From: Rhodopseudomonas rhenobacensis
GTDB lineage: Bacteria; Pseudomonadota; Alphaproteobacteria; Rhizobiales; Xanthobacteraceae
NCBI RefSeq assembly: GCF_014203125.1
Contig: NZ_JACHIH010000027.1
Coordinates: 1-64,000, forward strand
Length of the DNA: 64,000 bases
Direction: 5' to 3'
Shown: positions 56,123-63,860 of the stretch, piece after piece
Numbering within the stretch: position 1 is the stretch's first letter
Layout: the number at the start of each line of letters is the position of its first letter
Notes under the pieces: generated by a model
Told to the model about the DNA's origin: nothing
The model's input: the letters and a program-made list of their open reading frames with translations, nothing else
The model's database searches: none
Program-made: the position numbers and the translations under genes

Positions 56123-57108
56123 GGCTGCACCAGGCGGTCGCCGTTGCCGATCCCGGACAAGATCTCGAGGCCGTTAGGCAGCTCCGGGCTCGGCGCGTCG
56201 CGGCCGCGCTGCACCGGCGTGACGATGGCGCCGCCCGGCTGCTCGATGCTGACGTAGTCGATGCCGAATCTCGTGGTCACGTAGTTCGCGGGGATCACAA
56301 AGGCCGAGCGCTCGCCGCCGGCGATCCACACCCGCAGCCGATCGCCGACGAAATACTCGCCGAGCCCGTCGACCTTGGCGTCGGCGACGACGCGGCCGTC
56401 TTCGATCTGCGGATAGATCAGATCGATGGTGCCGAACCGCGGCGCCGCCGCACCGATCTCGCCGCCGTCGACCCGCACCTTGTCGCCGAGCTTCAGCGAG
56501 CGGGCGTGGCGCTCCGGAATCCGCAGCCGCAATTTGAAATCCTGCTGCGCGATGGTCGCCACCGCGTCGCCGGGCAGCACCACCGAGCCGACCGCCACCA
56601 GCTTTTTCAGCACCCGGCCATCGGCCGGCGCCAGCACCTCACCTTCGTTGAACTGCTGCTGCACCACGGAGCGCTCGGCGGTGCGCGCCCGCAAGCCGTT
56701 CTCGGCGACGTTGAGCGCGGTGCGCGCCTCATCCAGCTTGACGCGCGGCAGCGTGCCGCGTTCGACCAGGCCCTCGACGCGGGTGAAATCGATCTGCGCC
56801 TGGCTCGATTGCGCCTGCAGCGCGTCGATCTGCGCGTCCAGCGCCTTCATCTGCAGCGCCAGCTTCTCGTCGCCGATCGCGGCGATCGCCTGGCCGCGGG
56901 TGACGGCGTCGCCTTCCTTGACCTTGAGCTGCACCACGGTGCCGCCGATCCGGCCGCGCGCGGGCACCACGCTGACGCTCTCGACGGTGGCGAACACCGC
57001 CTTGTCGTCGGCCACGGTCCGCGCCGCCACGGTGAGCGGCTCGGCGCGGAGCGGCGTCGCAGGGATCAGAAGCGCAGCCAGCAGGCCGCAGGCGAGGATG
57101 CCGCGCAT
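56119..57108 (-). CDS. RND efflux periplasmic adaptor subunit
   Basis: A 329-residue membrane-fusion protein. A signal peptide (MRGILACGLLAALLIPATPLRA) is followed by a biotinyl-lipoyl half-motif (GTVVQLKVKEGDAVTRGQAIA), an alpha-helical hairpin (about 85-145), the second lipoyl half (LAPADGRVLKKLVAVGSVVLPG) and a beta-barrel domain. It links the inner-membrane pump to an outer-membrane channel. It lies 1 nt after the ArsR gene, so repressor and pump form one operon. Confidence 0.92.
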   Translation of the reverse strand: MRGILACGLLAALLIPATPLRAEPLTVAARTVADDKAVFATVESVSVVPARGRIGGTVVQLKVKEGDAVTRGQAIAAIGDEKLALQMKALDAQIDALQAQSSQAQIDFTRVEGLVERGTLPRVKLDEARTALNVAENGLRARTAERSVVQQQFNEGEVLAPADGRVLKKLVAVGSVVLPGDAVATIAQQDFKLRLRIPERHARSLKLGDKVRVDGGEIGAAAPRFGTIDLIYPQIEDGRVVADAKVDGLGEYFVGDRLRVWIAGGERSAFVIPANYVTTRFGIDYVSIEQPGGAIVTPVQRGRDAPSPELPNGLEILSGIGNGDRLVQP

Positions 57109-57109
57109 G

Positions 57110-57463
57110 TTAGGTCTTCTTCGCTGTCTTGGTGGGAGATTTGGGCGAGGTCTTGTTCAGCGCGGGCGGGCAATACACCCGATACAGCGTGGTGAGCAGC
57201 TCGCGCGCCGGCGCGCTGGCGATCGAGTAGTAGATGGTCTGGGCGTCGCGCCGCGCCGCCACCAGCCCGTCCTTGCGCAGCAGCGCCAGATGCTGCGACA
57301 CCGTGGAATCCCGCAGCCCCAACAGTTGGGCGAGATCGCCCACCGAGCGTTCGCCGTCGACCAATTGACAAATGATCAGCAGCCGGTGCCGGTTGGACAG
57401 CGCCTTCAACAATTCGCTGGCCTGATCGGCGGCTTGTTCCATCGCGTCGATGTTCATTTTCAT
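57110..57463 (-). CDS. ArsR-family persulfide-sensor-like repressor (second copy)
   Basis: A 117-residue ArsR regulator: ALSNRHRLLIICQLVDGERSV, LRDSTVSQHLALLRKDGLV and QTIYYSIAS. Cys32 (LLIICQL) and Cys98 (YRVYCPP) again stand 66 residues apart as in SqrR. It is the first gene of the RND operon and is preceded, 3 nt upstream, by a perfect 14-bp palindrome, so it probably represses itself and the pump. The ATG at 57463 has no clear ribosome-binding site; an ATG at 57457 is equally possible. Confidence 0.86.
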   Translation of the reverse strand: MKMNIDAMEQAADQASELLKALSNRHRLLIICQLVDGERSVGDLAQLLGLRDSTVSQHLALLRKDGLVAARRDAQTIYYSIASAPARELLTTLYRVYCPPALNKTSPKSPTKTAKKT

Positions 57464-57466
57464 AGT

Positions 57467-57480
57467 TGCGTATATACGCA
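57467..57480. promoter_or_regulatory. Palindromic operator of the RND/YgaP-like divergon
   Basis: TGCGTATATACGCA, a perfect 14-bp palindrome in the 87-nt region between the second ArsR gene and the divergent DUF2892 gene. A partial copy (ATACGAATAT) follows. It is the likely binding site of the adjacent ArsR protein. Confidence 0.72.
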
Positions 57481-57550
57481 TATACGAATATGAAGTCAAC
57501 CGGCCGGCGTGGCTGTCCCTGGTCCGCCGACAGCGAGAAAGGACGATGCG

Positions 57551-57754
57551 ATGAATATCGATCAGGCGGTGCTCGGCTTTGCCGGCAGCGTGGTGCTGAC
57601 CAGCCTGCTGCTCGGCTGGCTGGCCAGTCCGTATTGGCTGCTGCTCGCGGGCTTTGCCGGCGCCAACATGATTCAGGCCGCGATCACCGGGTTCTGCCCG
57701 GCGGCGATCGCGTTCCGGAAGCTCGGATTGCGCAGCGGCGCGGCGTTCTCCTGA
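57551..57754 (+). CDS. YgaP-like DUF2892 membrane protein
   Basis: A 67-residue protein with two hydrophobic helices, MNIDQAVLGFAGSVVLTSLL and SPYWLLLAGFAGANMIQAA, then GFCPAAIAFRKLG, the signature of the membrane part of YgaP-type rhodanese proteins. Here it is a stand-alone domain without the sulfurtransferase part. AGGA precedes the ATG at 57551. Divergent transcription from an SqrR-like repressor supports a role in sulfur or persulfide handling. Confidence 0.85.
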   Translation: MNIDQAVLGFAGSVVLTSLLLGWLASPYWLLLAGFAGANMIQAAITGFCPAAIAFRKLGLRSGAAFS

Positions 57755-57775
57755 CCGGCGCCGCCGCGGACGGCG

Positions 57776-58156
57776 TCAGCCGCCGCAGTTGCAATCGCAG
57801 CCGCCCTCTTCGGCGCCGTGGACGTGCGGCGCCGGCGCAATGAGCGTGCCGGCAACAAACTGCGCGACGGCGGCGGCCGGATCGGTTTCCGCGGTGGCCA
57901 CGGTCTGCACGCCGCGCGCGGCCATCCGGTTGACGAAACCGGCGCCGGCGCTGCCGGCGATCACCACGTCGACGGCATCCAGCGGATGCGCGCCGTCGTC
58001 CTGGAATTCGTGGATCGCAAGCTCCTTCGGCAGATCGAGCCGCTCGACCTCGTGGGGCGGCTGGCCGGGCGCGGCGTCGAACACCAGGAAGCGGCGGCTC
58101 TTGCCGGCGTGGCCGGTGACGGTGCGGAAATTCTGGCTGGCGACGGCGATCAGCAT
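57776..58156 (-). CDS. NifX/NifB-type Fe-Mo cofactor-binding domain protein
   Basis: A 126-residue protein of the dinitrogenase iron-molybdenum cofactor fold (NifX/NafY/VnfX-like). It starts LIAVASQNFRTVTGHAGKSRRFLVF and has VIAGSAGAGFVNRMAARGVQ. It ends in a cysteine-rich tail, GGCDCNCGG, that may bind metal. Stand-alone members occur outside nif clusters and are thought to carry metal clusters. The ATG at 58156 starts the fold directly. The Rieske gene lies 105 nt upstream on the same strand. Confidence 0.85.
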   Translation of the reverse strand: MLIAVASQNFRTVTGHAGKSRRFLVFDAAPGQPPHEVERLDLPKELAIHEFQDDGAHPLDAVDVVIAGSAGAGFVNRMAARGVQTVATAETDPAAAVAQFVAGTLIAPAPHVHGAEEGGCDCNCGG

Positions 58157-58261
58157 GGGTGGGTCTTTCTCAAGCACAAGGGATTTGCGGCGCGCGGCGT
58201 CGCGCGCCGGCGCGGCTTCGCCGCGACGGGGTCAATGTCGTGAAAGCAGCGAGCGATCAGA

Positions 58262-58804
58262 TCAGCCGGTGGTGCCGATCCGGATCTTGCTGTCGGAAAG
58301 AAATTCATACGGCACCAGAGCAAGATTGAGCGGCGCCGGCCCCAGCCGGGCGCGGCCGGAGGAGTCGTACTGCGAGCCGTGGCACTGGCAGAACCAGCCC
58401 TCGTAATTGCCCTGGTGTTCGGTCGGGATGCAGCCGAGATGGGTGCAGATCGCCGATACCACCAGCCATTGCTCGTGGCCGGGCTTGACCCGCGCGGAGT
58501 CCGGCTGCGGATCGCGGAAGCTCTGCCAGTCGGCGGTCTGCGCCGATTCGATCTCCTGCGGGGTGCGGTGGTTGATGAAGATCGGCTGGCCGCGCCAGAA
58601 CACCTTGATCACCTGCCCGGCCGCCATCGGCGCGAGATCGACCTCGAGCGGAAAGCCGGCGGCGACGGTGGAGGCGTCGGGGTTGAGCTGCACCACCAAC
58701 GGCCAGGCCGCGGCGACCGCGCCCACGGCGGCGACGGCGCCGGTCGCAAGATAGAGCACGTCGCGCCGTGTCGGTTGTTCCGGAAGAAGTGTTGCGGTGG
58801 TCAT
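58262..58804 (-). CDS. Rieske iron-sulfur protein (cytochrome bc1 type)
   Basis: A 180-residue ubiquinol-cytochrome c reductase iron-sulfur subunit. A twin-arginine-type start (PTRRDVLYLATGAVAAVGAV) is followed by one membrane helix. The 2Fe-2S ligands are Cys120 and His122 (CTHLGC, with Cys125) and Cys139 and His142 (CQCHGS, with Cys141), giving the disulfide pair of the bc1 class. No cytochrome b or c1 gene accompanies it here, so it is either a split locus or a second copy with another role. Confidence 0.9.
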   Translation of the reverse strand: MTTATLLPEQPTRRDVLYLATGAVAAVGAVAAAWPLVVQLNPDASTVAAGFPLEVDLAPMAAGQVIKVFWRGQPIFINHRTPQEIESAQTADWQSFRDPQPDSARVKPGHEQWLVVSAICTHLGCIPTEHQGNYEGWFCQCHGSQYDSSGRARLGPAPLNLALVPYEFLSDSKIRIGTTG

Positions 58805-58889
58805 CGGGGTCTCCTGCTTGGCTTGGTTGCGCCGTCCTTGCGGAGCGCGTGGTTGAGTTCAGAAATACATCATCGCCGTGACGGCCTTG

Positions 58890-59477
58890 TCAGAGTTTGC
58901 GTAGCTCTCCCGCCGCGCGCGCCAGCACGGCGACCAATTCGGCTTCGGCCTCGGAGTCTTTGCCGAGTTGCTTGATGGCGACGTCGCGCAGATTGTCGAG
59001 CGCCGCGCGGACCAGGGCGGGCAAGGCGTTGGCCTCGGCAGTTCCGGCGGCGGCCTGATCGTTGCGCTGCCGCAACAGCTCGGCGCGCTCGCCGACCGAC
59101 GTCAGCCGATCGAACACCGCGTCGGCAACGGCGCGATTGTCGGCGAGATAGCCGGCACCTTCCTCGGTGATGACGTAGAGCTTCTTGGCGCCTTCCGGCT
59201 GCGCGGTCAGGTGGCCGACTTCTTCCAGAAAGGTCAGCGTCGGATAGACCACGCCCGGGCTCGGCGCGTACCAGCCCGCGGTCTTTTCCTCGATGACCTT
59301 GATGATGTCGTAGCCGTGGCGGGGCTGCTCGGCGATCAAGGCCAAAGCGATCAGCTTGAGGTCGCCCTGCCCCAGCATGCGCCCGACGCGAAGCATTTCG
59401 CCGCCGGCGCCGCGTCCGCCACCCCGGCGTCCGCGACACCCCATTCCGCCACAGCGTCGGCCACCGAAATCGTCCAT
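58890..59477 (-). CDS. PadR-family transcriptional regulator
   Basis: A 195-residue regulator. A Gly/Cys/Arg-rich N-terminus (residues 1-30) precedes the PadR winged helix: IALALIAEQPRHGYDIIKVIEE, GVVYPTLTFLEEVGHL and GAKKLYVITEEG, then a helical C-terminal dimerisation part. The ATG at 59477 has GGAG 8 nt upstream. Two identical palindromes (59490-59501 and 59527-59540) lie just upstream and are likely autoregulatory sites. The downstream Rieske and NifX-like genes, on the same strand, may also be its targets. Confidence 0.9.
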   Translation of the reverse strand: MDDFGGRRCGGMGCRGRRGGGRGAGGEMLRVGRMLGQGDLKLIALALIAEQPRHGYDIIKVIEEKTAGWYAPSPGVVYPTLTFLEEVGHLTAQPEGAKKLYVITEEGAGYLADNRAVADAVFDRLTSVGERAELLRQRNDQAAAGTAEANALPALVRAALDNLRDVAIKQLGKDSEAEAELVAVLARAAGELRKL

Positions 59478-59489
59478 CGAGAACTCCAA

Positions 59490-59501
59490 AAGATATATCT
59501 T
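59490..59501. promoter_or_regulatory. PadR operator, proximal
   Basis: AAGATATATCTT, a perfect 12-bp palindrome 12 nt upstream of the PadR start codon. Confidence 0.72.
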
Positions 59502-59526
59502 CTAATATAGCTTAGCGGACACGCGT

Positions 59527-59540
59527 AAAGATATATCTTT
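59527..59540. promoter_or_regulatory. PadR operator, distal
   Basis: AAAGATATATCTTT, a perfect 14-bp palindrome sharing the 12-bp core of the proximal site. Centre-to-centre distance is 38 bp, near 3.6 helical turns. The rest of the 59478-60097 gap holds no gene I can support; a 12-bp direct repeat AACTAATCGAAT occurs at 59703 and 59989. Confidence 0.72.
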
Positions 59541-60097
59541 TTTGTTCGCCCCGGTTGCCCCTCATCGCAATGCAGCCGATCCGTGCGCCGTGGCCGGGCT
59601 GCGGCGAAAGTCCCGCGACCGTAGCTTCGCAACCGCAGCAGCAACCGGCGGCAGACGGGGTGCACGTCACTGCGGTGCTCCGTCCGCTCCGGAGCCACAA
59701 CTAACTAATCGAATAACGCGAGAAGAGGACTCGGCGCACGCTCCACGAGAGCAATGCGCACCGCCGGTTGCGCGCAACAATCTCGACTTCGCGGAATCGA
59801 ACGATGCAAACAGCAGACCGACGCAACTCATACGCAGCAAGAATTCTCCGGGCTACTGCACGTTGCATCAGCAGGCATTGAACGAGCTGCTTTGGTCGAG
59901 ATGAGTCGCCGAAGCGACTTACAGAAAACGGGCGATCTCGATCCGCAACTAACAGAGACACATCGACACAATCCAGAGCTCTGTGACGAACTAATCGAAT
60001 CATACCTTAGTTGCGGTGTGGAGCGGCGTCGAATAACATAGACACCTTGAGGCGGCGACCACTCACGCGCAGCCTTCGCAGACAACCGAGTTACCCA

Positions 60098-60190
60098 ATG
60101 GCCACGATACAAACACTTCTGGTGCTAGCGCTGCTTTGGTGGGTGTGGTCGCAAATTCAACGGCTGTTCGATCGTCATATCGACTTCTGA
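60098..60190 (+). CDS. Possible 30-residue membrane peptide upstream of gtrA-like gene
   Basis: MATIQTLLVLALLWWVWSQI, then a short basic tail (QRLFDRHIDF). It has one hydrophobic helix and ends 9 nt before the GtrA start, as a small partner might. The ribosome-binding site is poor (CGAG). I list it as a possible gene only. Confidence 0.3.
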   Translation: MATIQTLLVLALLWWVWSQIQRLFDRHIDF

Positions 60191-60199
60191 CGTCCTGTC

Positions 60200-60586
60200 G
60201 TGACAGAAAAGTTCGCGACATTTCTCGCCGTCGGCGCCGCCGCTGCCGCATTGAATATCGTTGCCCGGATTGTCTTCGAGCTGGCGGTGCCGTTCGACGC
60301 CGCGGTGGTGCTCGCCTATCTGGTCGGAATGACCGCCGCGTTTTTTCTCAACAAGTTTTTCGTCTTCGGCAGATCGTCGGCGCCGGTCGCCGTTCAATAC
60401 GGCCGCTTTTGTGTGGTCAACGCCTTCGCGCTCGCGCAAGTCTGGCTGGTGAGCGTCGGCCTTGAACGACTGCTGTTTCCGGCCATCGGTCTGACCTGGC
60501 ACTCGCAGCTGCTCGCGCACGTCATCGGCGTCGCCACTCCGGTCGTCAGCAGCTACATCGGTCATCGCGACTACTCGTTCCGATGA
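60200..60586 (+). CDS. GtrA-like membrane protein
   Basis: A 128-residue protein with four hydrophobic helices (starting FATFLAVGAAAAALNIVARI) and the conserved YLVGMTAAFFLNKFFVF loop of the GtrA family. GtrA proteins are thought to flip or deliver undecaprenyl-linked sugars for cell-surface glycosylation. The start is GTG at 60200. The usual glycosyltransferase partner is not next to it. The following 260 nt to the GNAT gene contain nothing I recognise. Confidence 0.85.
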   Translation: MTEKFATFLAVGAAAAALNIVARIVFELAVPFDAAVVLAYLVGMTAAFFLNKFFVFGRSSAPVAVQYGRFCVVNAFALAQVWLVSVGLERLLFPAIGLTWHSQLLAHVIGVATPVVSSYIGHRDYSFR

Positions 60587-60846
60587 TCTCCTCACTTGCG
60601 CTCGCCGCGATCGCGTCGTGTCCGCCTGCCACATGGGTGCGCCGTGTGACGGGCGACCTCGATTGCCCGGCTGGTGTGGCTCGGCGCGCCCATCCCTATC
60701 AATCCGGAGGTCACTCGGCTGCGCGAGGACCCGATAAGATATATCGTTCGGACGCCGTGCGCGAAGGGATCGTTGATGCAGATCGCGGCGCCAGCCGCCG
60801 CAGCGGCGCGACCGACAGTCCCGGCAGCGGCTGCAGCGGTGCGAGA

Positions 60847-61470
60847 TCAGCGTCCGCTGCAGCGGAGCTCCTTGATCATCGCGATGTGACTGTCGCCGGC
60901 GCCCGCGACGAAGCCGAGGCGTTGATAGAGCCGGCGGGCACGGACGTTGCCCCGCAGCACGCACAGCGACAGCCGGCTCGCGCCGAGCATCGCAGCCGCG
61001 CCTGCGAGGCTGCCGATCACCGCGGTGCCGATGCCGTCACCGCGGGCGGCGGCCGAGATGCCGATATCGATCAGATGCAAGGTGCCGGCGCCCAGGTGCG
61101 ACGCGCCACCGCGGGCCTCGCTTATCGGCATGCCGGCGCCTGGAGGCTCCGGCAGCAGCGCCAGCATCAGCCGCCCGACTGATCTACCGCGGTGCTCGAT
61201 CACGGCGTCATCCGCGTCGGGCCAATTCTGCTGATAGCCGAGCTGTTGCGCCCGATACTGTTGATCCAGCAACGCCGTCAGCATTGCGTCACTCAGCCCG
61301 AGCGCCGCAAACTGCGGCGCGCGCTCCTCATGGAACAGGCCACGGCAGAACGCCGCGTCGGCTGCCGCCGTCGCACGCACGCGGACGTCGAGATCGGCGA
61401 CCCGCAGCGCCGCGACGATCGCCCCGCGAGGCCGCGGCGGCGTGGCGGCAGCCGGCGCCACGGCGCTCAT
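60847..61470 (-). CDS. GNAT acetyltransferase coupled to a tail-collar gene
   Basis: A 207-residue acetyltransferase: the C-terminal part has LHLIDIGISAAARGDGIGTAVIGSL, the acetyl-CoA loop, and RARRLYQRLGFVAG. Its ATG at 61470 overlaps the stop codon of the tail-collar gene (ATGA), so the two are translationally coupled. I think GNAT genes accompany microcystin-dependent-protein-type collar genes in other bacteria too, which would suggest acetylation of the collar protein or of a linked metabolite. Substrate unknown. Confidence 0.82.
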   Translation of the reverse strand: MSAVAPAAATPPRPRGAIVAALRVADLDVRVRATAAADAAFCRGLFHEERAPQFAALGLSDAMLTALLDQQYRAQQLGYQQNWPDADDAVIEHRGRSVGRLMLALLPEPPGAGMPISEARGGASHLGAGTLHLIDIGISAAARGDGIGTAVIGSLAGAAAMLGASRLSLCVLRGNVRARRLYQRLGFVAGAGDSHIAMIKELRCSGR

Positions 61471-61994
61471 CCGAACGAGGGAAATTCCCCTTGGGTCGCG
61501 ATGCAATAGATCATCGCCAAGGTCGGCTGAATGTTGGGATGCGGCTCAGAGTTTCCGCTCAGCCCCATCGCGCCGGGAGCAAAGGTGGTGTCCGCCGGAG
61601 GCGGCAGGAAGCCGTTGAAGTTCGGATCGACCGCGATGCTGGACCCTGCGGCCGGCGCCGCCGTCGCATTGGCGCTGCCCTTGCTGCCAAGTTGCAGCGA
61701 ATGGGTGTGCCAGGGCATTTGGTCGATCTGCAGGGCGACACCCGCCTCACCAGGCTGATCGCCGACCTGGTACGGGCTCAGGCCGGGTCCCTGCCCCTGA
61801 CTGATCGCGACACGGCCGACCAGGTTCGGCAGCATGAAGGTGCTGCTGCCATTGCCGCCATAGGCCGTGCCGATCAGCGCGAACAGCGGCGTGTATTGCT
61901 GGATGCTCAGGGTCTGTCCATAGCACGGCAGCCAGCCCTCCGGGCAGTAACCGAACGCGAAGGCCTGAATCTCTCCGATATAGGGCTGAGCCAT
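61467..61994 (-). CDS. Phage tail collar domain protein 1 (microcystin-dependent protein family)
   Basis: A 175-residue protein of the tail-collar/MdpB family: PYIGEIQAFAFGYCPEGWLPCYGQTLSIQQYTPL, then TAYGGNGSSTFMLPNLVGRV, the hallmark GGNG...LPxLxGR pattern. Such proteins form trimeric fibres or knobs in phage tails, but stand-alone chromosomal copies are common and unexplained. GGGGGA precedes the ATG at 61994. Downstream it overlaps the GNAT gene; upstream by 66 nt is a paralogue. Confidence 0.88.
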   Translation of the reverse strand: MAQPYIGEIQAFAFGYCPEGWLPCYGQTLSIQQYTPLFALIGTAYGGNGSSTFMLPNLVGRVAISQGQGPGLSPYQVGDQPGEAGVALQIDQMPWHTHSLQLGSKGSANATAAPAAGSSIAVDPNFNGFLPPPADTTFAPGAMGLSGNSEPHPNIQPTLAMIYCIATQGEFPSFG

Positions 61995-62060
61995 GAAATC
62001 CCCCTGGATGATTGCGTGGCGCCGGCGCGTCGGCGCGCTGGGTCGTCGTTCAGGCGCGCG

Positions 62061-62591
62061 TCAGTTCTGGCTTGGGAAGACCCCGACCCAGGCGATGCAG
62101 AAATTGCCCGCCAGGCTTGGCATCATGTTGTCGTGCGGCATATTGCTGCCGGCCGGGACGACGCAGGCGGCCAGCGCAACCGTGCTCGACGGATCGGGCG
62201 CATAGAGCTTGAAGGTATCCGGAGTGGCGGCTGCCAGATGCACGGTGTCGCCGGGTGTCGCCGTGGTGCCGGCATTGGTGGTGGCGATCAGCGGATGGCT
62301 GTGTCGTGGGGTGTTCTGGTCCAGCAACGTCTGCTCCGGCGCACCGGCGGCCTGCCCCAGCACGCGCGGGGTCAGTCCACCGGCTCCGGTTCCTTGCGAA
62401 ATCGGCACCCGGCCGCGCAGGTCCGGCACGTTGAAGACGTTCACACCGTCGCCGCCAAAAGTGGTGCCGATCACCGCGTAGAGGACCTCGTATTCAGCGA
62501 TGCTGCGTTGAGAGCCGTCGCAGGCCAGCCAGCCCGTGGGCACTCGCGGAAAACCGAACAGACGGATCTCGCCGACATAGGGATCTGACAT
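62061..62591 (-). CDS. Phage tail collar domain protein 2
   Basis: A 176-residue paralogue of the neighbours: DPYVGEIRLFGFPRVPTGWLACDGSQRSI, GTTFGGDGVNVFNVPDLRGRVPISQG. The ends of all three paralogues (MPHDNMMPSLAGNFCIAWVGVFP here) share a PHDNMMP/PHNNMQP-like motif. GGAAG lies 8 nt before the ATG at 62591. No other phage structural gene is in the window, so this is not a prophage fragment in any obvious sense. Confidence 0.88.
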   Translation of the reverse strand: MSDPYVGEIRLFGFPRVPTGWLACDGSQRSIAEYEVLYAVIGTTFGGDGVNVFNVPDLRGRVPISQGTGAGGLTPRVLGQAAGAPEQTLLDQNTPRHSHPLIATTNAGTTATPGDTVHLAAATPDTFKLYAPDPSSTVALAACVVPAGSNMPHDNMMPSLAGNFCIAWVGVFPSQN

Positions 62592-62872
62592 CGGATAACT
62601 TCCTTACCAACTTCCTGACCAACTTCCTTGCGAGGATAGCGAACCTATCGGTCGAGTATGTGAGGCGGAAGACATCATTTCGAGACCGAAGGCGGGGTGG
62701 AGCAAGCGCAACTCTTTCAAAGACCTGTTCAGGTCCGGAGACGTTCAGAGCCATAGACGCGGACGATTGCCCGGCCGCTCGCCGCAAGCACTTTGGTAGC
62801 GGCAAGGCCACGCAAGCGGACCGGCGACCAAACAATCGACGAGACGATTTTCAATCATCAAGCGCGCGACCG

Positions 62873-63397
62873 TCACGGGCGCGGCGGGAATATGCCGTTC
62901 AGCGCAATCAGATAGTTGACGACGAGATACGGCTGCATGTTGTTGTGCGGCAGACTGCCACCGTCGTATCCGACATTGCCGCCCACCACCAACGGCACCT
63001 CATTGCTACCGGCCGGAGCGAAGATCGATTCTTCCGCGGTGGTGGTGGCAAAGATCTTGTTGGTCGGCGGCGCCGCGCGGCCCGTGCCGGATCTCGTCGT
63101 CGCCTGGATCATGTGATTATGACGCGGGAGCTGGTCGACTGTGAGCGTCACGGTCTCGGTGCCGCTGACCAAGCCCCACGCCACCGTGCTCAAATTGCAC
63201 CCCAAGACGGCTCGCCCGCGCAGATCCGGCAGCGCAAACGTTGCGACACCATTGCCGCCATAGGTCACGCCGAGCAACGAAAACAACGCTTGGTAATTTT
63301 GGACCGGAAGCAGCCGCCCATCGCAGGGCGCCCAATTCCTCGGTACGATTCCAAAACCGGCGGGCATGATCTGCCCAACAAATGGCTCCAGCGGCAT
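62873..63397 (-). CDS. Phage tail collar domain protein 3
   Basis: A 174-residue paralogue: EPFVGQIMPAGFGIVPRNWAPCDGRLL, GVTYGGNGVATFALPDLRGRAVLG, and the LPHNNMQPYLVVNYLIALNGIFPP end. It is the first gene of the three-gene set on the minus strand. GAGGTG lies 7 nt before the ATG at 63397. The 281 nt between it and copy 2 hold no gene that I can support. Confidence 0.88.
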   Translation of the reverse strand: MPLEPFVGQIMPAGFGIVPRNWAPCDGRLLPVQNYQALFSLLGVTYGGNGVATFALPDLRGRAVLGCNLSTVAWGLVSGTETVTLTVDQLPRHNHMIQATTRSGTGRAAPPTNKIFATTTAEESIFAPAGSNEVPLVVGGNVGYDGGSLPHNNMQPYLVVNYLIALNGIFPPRP

Positions 63398-63818
63398 CAA
63401 AGCACCTCGAAGCTCGAAATAACTAACAATAAATATCTTGTAGTGAGCAAGCTATTTCAACGCATCGAAGCCTGTCAAGGCGCTTCGTCGTTACTAATCA
63501 TGATTAGCAGGCGATCTTGCTGCGTCGCACCGCCACTTCGATTTGACATCGGTTAGTCGTGTGGCGGAATTGCCACGAACACCGGAAGATCGCCAAAACC
63601 GCTCGAAATACAGGCGAATTGAGTAGTCACCATCTTGCAACCGATCCTAAAGTGGGCCTTATTTGCTCCCGGAAGGGTCGGACGGCCGCAGGATGGAATG
63701 CGCGGAACCGACCTCGTCGGCGGATTACCGTTGGCCAAACGGGTCCTGAGGATAACTGGGAGTGAGGCATCTCGGCGGCATCTGCCGCAGATTTTGATAT
63801 TTCCGCAATCGCGTCTTT

Positions 63819-63860
63819 CTTCGTGACGACATTCTTCGTGACGACTTCCTTCGTGACGAC
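63819..63860. repeat. Three tandem 15-bp repeats
   Basis: CTTCGTGACGAC occurs at 63819, 63834 and 63849, exactly 15 bp apart, followed by GAATTCTTCGAATTCTTCAATTC. In frame this would be a five-residue repeat, but no convincing reading frame runs through it. The 603 nt from 63398 to the window end otherwise show no gene that I can support and are AT-richer than average. Confidence 0.75.

Noticed and set aside
59703-60000. 12-bp direct repeats AACTAATCGAAT as target-site duplications
   Set aside because: No terminal inverted repeats or transposase lie between them; chance cannot be excluded.
59754-60041. A 95-codon plus-strand frame after the PadR operators
   Set aside because: No ribosome-binding site, no family likeness and mixed codon use; I regard the region as non-coding.
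61467-63397. Prophage remnant
   Set aside because: Only collar-domain genes are present, in three intact paralogous copies with good ribosome-binding sites; no integrase, attachment site or other structural gene is visible.
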